Assembly: GCF_040954835.1 (NCBI RefSeq)
Contig: NC_090716.1
Coordinates: forward strand, 17,111,275-17,175,274
Source of the DNA: Lepisosteus oculatus
Lineage: Eukaryota > Chordata > Actinopteri > Semionotiformes > Lepisosteidae
Direction of reading: 5' to 3'
DNA: 64,000 nt
Below are positions 41,001 through 50,000 of the stretch, in pieces. How positions within the stretch are numbered: the first letter of the stretch is position 1; every line of letters begins with the position of its first letter. The notes under the pieces were generated by a model. That model had not been told where the DNA came from. It worked only from the letters and a program-made list of their open reading frames with translations, and ran no database searches. The translations under genes and the position numbers were made by a program.

Positions 41001-44000
41001 CCTTTTCTAATCGCCATTGAATAGTCTGCACAGCAAAGCGCAGTTCCACTCCTAGTGCCACAGCTGTTCACGTGATATACTATGTCTCATTTTCGTAGGA
41101 ACTGTACTTGGCGTACAATGACATTTCAGACCTGAGTCAGGTGAGCATGCTGGACAACCTCGAGATTCTTGATCTGGAAGGGAACAATATTGACGACATC
41201 ACACAGGTCCAATACCTGGGACTTTGCTGCAGACTGACCACGCTGACCTTGGAGGGTAACCCTGTCTGCTCCACACCACATCCAGACTCTGGCAAGGTAC
41301 CCAGCTTCTCGTAACCCTTGTGGTGTTGATGACAGCTCAGGTTTAGAGGGACACAAGCCGTACGATCCTGGTAACTCACATTTGGAGTGACGTGTTTGGT
41401 GATCTTTTTCATCCTTACAAAGGCACCATAAATCAAAATAATAAATAAAAAATATATATTTCATTCAGGGTGGCGTGTTGGCTCAGTGGTTAGCATTGCT
41501 GCCTCGGACCGCTGCGGCCCTGGGTTCAATAGTAGGCCTGTGGTGCCATCAGCATGGAGTTCGTATGTTCTCAGTGTATTCACATGGGTTTCCTCTGGGT
41601 GCTCTGGTTTCCTCCTATATTTAGAATATGCACTGGTAGGTTATTTGACTTCTGGGAAAATTGGTCCTGGTGTGGGTGTGGGTTAGTACGTGTTTGTGTC
41701 TATGTGTGCCCTGTGATGGACTGGCTTGAGCCTGTTACTTGTCAGGATAATAATAATAATTAATAATTGCTTACACTTATATAGCGCTTTTCTGGACACT
41801 CCACTCAAAGCACTTTACAGGTAATAAAGACTCCCCTCCACCACCACCAATATGCAGCATCCACCTGGATGATGCGACGGCAGCCATAGTGCACCAGAAC
41901 TCTCACCACACATCAGCTCTCAGTGGGGAGGAGAGCAGAGTAATGTAGCCAATTCATAGAAGGGGATTATTAGGAGGCCATCATTGGTAAGGGCCAGTGG
42001 GAAATATGGCCAGGATGCCCGGGTTACACCCCTACTCCTTTCGAGAAATGCCCTGGGATTTTTAATGACCACAGAGAGTCAGGACCTCGGTTTTATGTCT
42101 CACCCGGAGGACGGCGCCTGTTTACAGTATAGTGTCCCCGTCACTATACTGGGGCATTAGGACCCATATGGACCGCAGGGTGAGCGTCTCCCATCCAGGT
42201 ACTGACCAGGCTCACACCTGCTTAGCTTCAGTGGGTTACCAGCTGTGAGTTGCAGGGTGATATGGCTGCTGGCTTCTAGCTCCAGCTACCCTGCGGCTAG
42301 AAAATTGACTGCTTTTTTAATTTAAGCTGACTTTGGGTTTGTGTATGTTAATGTTTCATAATATCTAATATCTAATATCTAATATCTAATATCTAATATC
42401 TAATATCTAATATCTAATATCTAATATAACCTGCAACTGAAGTTAAAGATAGTTAGCTTTCCATTTATGTACGACTTGCATTGGTGCTGCGCATAGAAAC
42501 TCTGCCTGAGAGTCATATCAGTAATATTGATGTTGATATCAGTACCTTAAATTGAATCTCTTATCTAGTTTATAGCAAACCCAAACTGAACAGCAGGAAC
42601 AGCACTAACATACTTGTACTTTGTAATCACGCTGTTATTGACAATAGGCTGCTCATTGCTTTATAATACCACTTAACACAATGGCAAGGACACATTCAGT
42701 CAGAAACCATTTCATAGCCTAAGCATGGTATATATTTCTTTTGGTAAATATGTTTCTTGCCCAGAGAGTGTGCTGTTCACTCTAATTGTTTTTAACTGAC
42801 CTTGTTCACGAGACTGCATGAGATCATCAGCTTTTAAAGCCTAATGATCTTCACTGCTCATAGGGAAAGTGGAGACGGATTTGTTTTCCCAGTTAAAAGA
42901 GGAGACTGAGGCAGAGTCTGATTCCATTTCACTGCACCATCTTTCAGTAGCTCACTTAAAGTGTGCTCACTAACATGATATAAAATGCATCTCGGAAGCA
43001 CAAATTGTGAACTAAATAACAAGTATCCCAAAACAAACCACATTTGGTTGTTTTAGTTATTTTATGTTGTTGACTAGAATTATAGTTAACCTTAATTTTA
43101 ATCATTGTTAAACTTTTCCAATACAGAACTATTTAAAGTGGTTTTGGTATCTAAATCAGAATTTGGAAATTTGGGCTCTAAAAGACATTGATCCTCAGGG
43201 TAATTTAGTAAAAGATAATTGTAAAAGATTTGTTTTCCAGCACAAAATACTAAAATTGCAAGTGTAAAAACCGAGATCAACAAAGCAGCATTATTTTTCA
43301 TTGAGACGTAATTTGCAAAAACAGTTTGAAATGACCAAGACCCTCATCCAGAATAGGAAGAGTAAAAGAGGATGTTTGAAGTCATCTAAAGGGAGCAAAT
43401 ATGTGGAGAAAAATATTTAAAAAATAATCCCAAAGCTGTGAAAACAAATGGTCAGCTTCTGGATATTTACTTCAATATGACTAATGACGCCATTACCTTT
43501 CAGTTATTCTAATTGATTTGCTCGGTCTGTCTTCCATTGCCTGTGCTTCTCTACTCTATTGAGAAAGCGACTATTGAAGGTGAACGGACGAAACTGTGTC
43601 TGGATCTATTTCTGAACTTTATTAAGTGATTCAATGACTTTACTGATGTGAACCCAATCCAACAGCTGTCAGGTACTCTTGAACCTGGGTGTAGGAGAAA
43701 GGATGTTCAAGAGCATTGCGTAGATTAACTGTCAACTTGTGGTTGCAGGGCTTTGCTTGGGTTGCTTTGTAAATCACACAATAATGTCATTTGTACTGGC
43801 TTCAACCTCAGTCATGATACAACCAGAATGCATCGGGCTACAGACCAACAGCTGCCAGCACTGAAGGTGTATCAGACAATGGACCTATTGAAACAAATTA
43901 TCAACTGTAAAGGCAATGAAAAAGCATACTAAAATAAAGTAGGAAACCCTTAATATCTTACTCTCTGTTCACCGATGAGACAGGTTCAATTTGTTTTTTT

Positions 44001-47000
44001 AAGATGAACAGATTTTTTTAAAGTAATGCAGCCTAAAAGTAACATTATTTTGATTTTTTATTGTTTCAGTAACTAATGTACTGTACATATTTGTAGCTTC
44101 TAAAGCATAAATCTGTAAAAATGCTATGTTTTTGTTATTTTGTGCTGATTTAGAAAAAAAGCCAACATGCCCATTGTTAATTTCTTGAGGCCTAAAGAGC
44201 ACTGCTATTTTACATTTAGTGTATAGTGATATGTTGTTTTTATGGTATCACTTTGCACCTTGCACATTCTCAACACCATATATTTAAGGTGCTCTGCAGT
44301 TATTCATTCATTTAATATACTGTATATCGACACTGTCATATACAGTAGCAGTTGGCCTTGCAATGTCCCAGGTACTTTATTTTATCGTTGAATAAAAAGA
44401 AATGTGATATAATAAGAAATACTTGGTATCTCCAGTAATTGAAATTAAAATCATCTTGCATTCTCAGTCTGCAGTGGCTAATGTAAACTATCACATCATT
44501 TTTGTATCTTTATCAAGCCAGGCTTGGGTTTCATTATTCAAACAAAGTGTGTCTTGCACATAACTCAGGGGCTTGCATTAATGAAATTTACATGTATGTC
44601 ACACAGGCGGACCCCGAGGCAGTGTTTTCTGTTGTCTTAGTAAATGTCAGGATGATCTATAGAAGGCTGAATTACTGCTACTGTATATACAAGTTCTTGA
44701 ATTACAAAATGTGTAAATTAAACTCTAATTCCCCAAAAGAATGATTGTAAATATGGGGGATGGATTCCAGGGTCTATTCCCAAAAAAGGATTTTAACCCC
44801 TAAATAAAAGGAATTAGATACAGTTATTCAATGTAAGATGTGCAGTAAAACAGAATACCTGCAAATGTAGAGCACTGAAATGCATTACGTTTTTCTAATC
44901 ATTCCACACATTATTTTGCATTGATTGTTCAAACTTTCTAATCCTTGTTATTTTGTAATGAAATCTGACATATCCATATTTTTAAATATAATTTCAGTTA
45001 AAGATGTTTTCTTTACAATAATTTTGATGCAATTTTAGTTTTAAGATTTTTTGCACACAGTATTTTGTTATAATGTTTTATATATTTCGTTGTTCATAAA
45101 GTAGCAATAATTGTATATAAACAATTATAAGATACAGACTAAGACAAAGACTTCTTATGGATTATTGGCTTGAGACAGATTGTGCAGCTGTCTGTATGAC
45201 ATCCAGGAGACTAGTCAAAGCTACATGCAAGTACCTCTGGGTACTTGCATATTTCATTCTTTCAAACAAATTTGAAAGAAGGCAAGCTTTTTAAAAAGTA
45301 ATCTAATTTCTTCTAAATTAAGAAATGATATATGTACCTTTGTATTTTCAGGCATGTTAACCCAAATACATGCAATTAAGAGTGTAAAAATCAGGACTTA
45401 CAGTACCTGTGCCTCATCGTATCACAGTGGAGGCAGAACTGCTCTAAGCCTTTTTGGATTTGTTCACCCACCTTTGGTCTTAATTTTTAAATTCCAAAAG
45501 AGTAGAAAATGTATGAATCACATTAGGGAAAAACGTTTGAAGTATCAATCAGATCCTCAAATCATTTTTACAATGTTGTTGTACTGTGCTGCAAGTTTGG
45601 TTTCTGCCCTGTTAAATCAGTGTGCTGTGCTCACAGCTTCTCTACAGTGTGGGTCATTCACACACATGCCATCGTGCTCAAGTCCTTGGAATGGATCTGC
45701 CTTAACACAGGCATAGCTAGACGAGAGTGTAAATTATGGATATAGAAAAGATAATTAATGAGAATTTTATGCTTGTGTTTGGGGTGGGCAGATATTACAT
45801 TGCCCACTTTCTGACTCAACAAATGTCCAAAATTCTGTGTTGACTCAGAAGTAGTTTCACACCTATTCATCATTAGAATTACAACTGTGCTGAATATAGA
45901 TACAAAAAGCCAGCTAAACATCTTTCTGCATCTACAACAAAGTTCAATAAAAAATTAGAATATCTGAAGCAACATCCAGCATAATAAGTAAAAAAAAAGA
46001 GATGTGAAACTGGTGTAATGAGTTTATGCAATTAATATTATTCTTAGAGATACCCCTTTTTGATATGATAAATGGTCTGCGATCTCTGTTAGTAATGGCA
46101 TGGGCAATACAGACACTCTGCCATTGGTGAATTGTAGTCTGACTCAGGGGTGCTTCTTTCCGCCATTTTGAGCTTTAGCTCAATGAGCAGGAAAATAGGA
46201 AAAGGACAAAAAATCTATATTCGGATGTTGTGGTTTATTAAATCGGAATTTATAATTAAGCTGTGTTTAAGCATTAGGTGACCAAATGCATTTAATCCAA
46301 TAAAAAAAAACACCAAATTAAATCCTTTGTCACTTTTCTTATGTTTTTTCCAAAGACCAAATTTGAACTGTGTGCTTGATATATAAGGAACCTCTTAATT
46401 TGCTTTTTAATTCTCTTCCCCTGCAGAAAAGGGGGTCTGCTTGATAAGATTACAGGCTTAGCTCACCCATGCTTTAGTGCACTGTGATTACTTCGGCAGC
46501 ATGAATTTTCCCAGATACCCCTTGTGGGCCTGAGAGATAATCGCAGAGCTGGTCATGAAAATGCAATTTCTTAATTTAGAACATGAAAGCACTCTTTGAT
46601 CAACCATGGAAGTGTGAAGAATCAACTATTCCTTCTTGGCAATTTTCTCCACATCTAGGAAAACAACCCACAATGGAGCAATAAGATGTGTTTGGCAGAG
46701 CCATGAAATAACATAACTGTTTTGATATACACTTTGATGACGCCTCAGTTCTGAGTATAACTATGATGATTTACAGCACATGAAAATAACTATCATTATC
46801 AATATAATAATAAAACATCAGATGATTACAATTATTTTTATGCATCCTATAAATGTTATTAGAAGTTATCCCTCTTATACTATGTGTTGATGCATGATCA
46901 GAATTTGACAAATTTTGACAAACAAAGAGCAGGAGACAGAATTATAATTTTTCTGTAATTAGTTTTCCTCCATGACTATGCATCTTTGTTTTAACAAATC

Positions 47001-50000
47001 GGTATGTTAATTTTACTAATTTTGTAAAGAAATGGGCGAATAAAAATAATCCATTCCTGCCAGTGATACAGAAGTTCAGTAAATCTGAAAACAGGTTAAA
47101 TGGCCCTTTCTCTCAGAACGCCACTTACTGGATAGATATGTACTGTAGATTAACCTCCCTTTGCCACTAAGTGGAGTTGGCAGCATTTGCTGTTCAAGAA
47201 GAAACCATTTGAATATGCATAAGCGCTGCATTAGTGCTTCACTGTACAGGGAGTACAACAAAATGAGACCGGGCTCGTTTCTCTAAGCCACACAGGCAGT
47301 GTGTCATTAATTCAGTCCCGGACTGGTGTCATTAGGTGACACAGGTCTGAAGCAAGGCGCTGTTCTTCTTTTTCCAATTTTCTGACCTTCTTTTCCATCT
47401 TACGCATGAGTTTGCTGATGTGTTGAGTCATGTGAATGATAAATTTACCGAGTTGCTGAGTCATTATAATGATGAGTTTGCAGAGCTGCTGAGTCATGTT
47501 AAGGATGAGTTTGCAGAGGTGCTGAGCCATATGAAGAGTTTAATTTCTAAAAAGAAAAAAAGCAGAGCTTCTCAGTTCTGGACCTTTCTCTCTGGGCTTT
47601 TATTCCAGCTAACCTGTTTCTCCATTGACCTATAATTAAACCATGAATTTGTTTAATTAAATATTTTGGGCTTATTTTCATTCCCTCAACAAAAACAGAT
47701 TCACATTATACAAACTTGTAAAATTACTAGACATCCATGTTGTAAAACACAGAAAACAATTTAAAATCTTTAAATTAAATAAATCTTTTAGACTTTTAAG
47801 GGCATTGATATTTGTAAGATCAAAACTGTAGGGCTCTGACGAGATGTGGGACACAGTCATCTACAGGTCACCTCTGAAAATGTAATGTGTCAGTCACTTG
47901 GCAATGCTAGCAATTGAACCAGTGATGTATCAGGTGTATAGTACTCCAAAGCCATTATGCATTATTCTGATATTCTGATTGACTATTATTATTAACAACA
48001 CTAACAACACTTCCTTGTTCCATATGCAGTTGGAGCAGTACTGCTACAGAGGAGCAGTGAAGGAGTTGGTTCCCCAGCTGAAGTACCTGGACGACATCCC
48101 TGCTGATGATAAGGGCCTTCTGCCTCCCAGCACCCCCAGCGAAGACTGGGTTATAGTGAAGGACTCCATCAAAGACAGTACTGTAGCTCAAGATCTGGAC
48201 ATTGAGGGTAGGTGATGATAATTCAGAAACAGAGAGTCTCTCCCCATTAAATTGGGGGGGGGGGGGGGGAGAGTTACTGCAGAGCTGTCCCAGAATATGA
48301 GGCTTTTTTTTCCGAGAGCAGAAAATATAGTCACCAGTTGTCAGTGGTACAATATTGGGCTAGAAGAGATTTAGGGCTCAATGATCCTTCTGAGAATGTG
48401 TGCTAAAAAGACCTTTAATTTGTTTTTTGGTGATGTGTATATAGATACTACTTAAAAAATGAGGTTTTAACGCTGAGCATACACGTGATAAAAGCATAGT
48501 AGAAAAGAGATCTGTTTTTCAAAGCTGTCTCTATCTTCACTCCACAGAAGAAGCTGTAAGCGCAGTCTCGGGCGGGGCTGCCTCTGCTCTGCGCCCACTG
48601 ACCGGCCGTCCCAGCTCAGCCCTCCGTCCCTGGGCAGCACCCTGGCCTGTCAGTGCGGGTCGTCCTGGCAGTGCCAGGCCCCTTTCTTCCCCTGGCTCCC
48701 GGCCTGGCTCCTCTAACTCGGACCCTGCCTCTCTGGAGCAGGACGCCAGTGACCTGACACACGGTGGCCACGTCTTTTATCAGAGTCACACATACGCTCC
48801 CCACTCCTTTCCTAAAGCTCACGACACCTGGCTGGAGATCATGTAGGGTTTCAGCTCAGCTGAGCATGAACATCAGCAACATTATGAACAGTGAAATGAA
48901 AATCAGAGGGCGCAAGTTCCAAAAACTCTTCCAAAATAATTTTAAAGTTAAAAAACCATTAAATGTAATATCTATTTCTCATGCTATATCTGGAATGTTC
49001 TGTTTTCTTAATAATGCAAAAATGATATTCAGGGGCATGTTTAATGGATCCTGGGTGGAGGTTTTAATCATTTTTATCTAAAGACCTAGGCTACTTGTTC
49101 CTGGTTATTGTTGTGACACATAGGGATATTATGGTGAATAGCTATGTAAAAACAGTGATTTTTTCTTCTTCTGGCAAAAATCTATATTATTTTTGCCAAA
49201 TATAAAAATGTAAACAGTTAAATGAAGTTGTGTCCACATCTTTGATCCAAACATGCTAAATATCTTGTGTAGCTTTTATATATTTCAGATTTAGAGCCAG
49301 TGGTTTGCTTTATCACATACTTTATGCTGACCTTTGCAGCTGTTACCCAAGCAACCTTGCTTAGGGTTTTGCATAACAGAAGGAAATCACTCTGGATGAT
49401 TGCATGCTTTTCATGTAGTCCATTCTTCCTGCAGAATTCTGCGCACAATCCCAGCCTGAGCAAGCTTCTCTGGGTCCTGTTTCTTATGGCTCTTCGTTTT
49501 TCCAGTTTCTGGGTTCCCATGGTCCAAGCTGACGTCTGACTTTCTCCTGCAGGTGTTGGGAGGGTAATCTGCGGTAACCCTGTTAGAGCTCTTTGTGCTC
49601 GGAAACAGAAACTGAACGTAAGTCAGGAACAGAAAAAAGAGGCCATGAAGAACCAATAATCATGTCTGTAAAACACATCCTGGATTAGATTTCAGAAAAA
49701 TAGTGTGAATTGTTGATGTTGAGGTTGCTTGATTTAAGTTCTGACTTTGAACAGAGCTCTGATGTGGCTGTGATGCCCAAGACCATTAATTTGTAATTTT
49801 ATGGTCTGCAATGTCATGCTCTGGACAAATGCTGTATTTTTAAGGTGCGGATACATTTTCACACCTACTTTCTGTTGGCAGCTGGCACCCAGCCCTCAGT
49901 TGAGCCCCTTTGCTCAGCACAAACATATTCCTGAGCACACCTACGACACTGAAGCTTCGGAAACCCGGGATCGAGAGGATGTGTTTGCAGAGCTGAGGGC

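Larger units (their letters stand above)
42430..48029 (+). other. lrrc56: rest of lrrc56 intron 5
   Basis: This is the distal 5.6 kb of the 6.7 kb intron 5. It is AT-rich with no exon or recognisable transposon apart from the small hairpin near 45226 and the 33-bp repeat at 47404-47535. Minus-strand open frames at 45658, 47076 and 47678 have no protein-like features. Confidence 0.6.
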
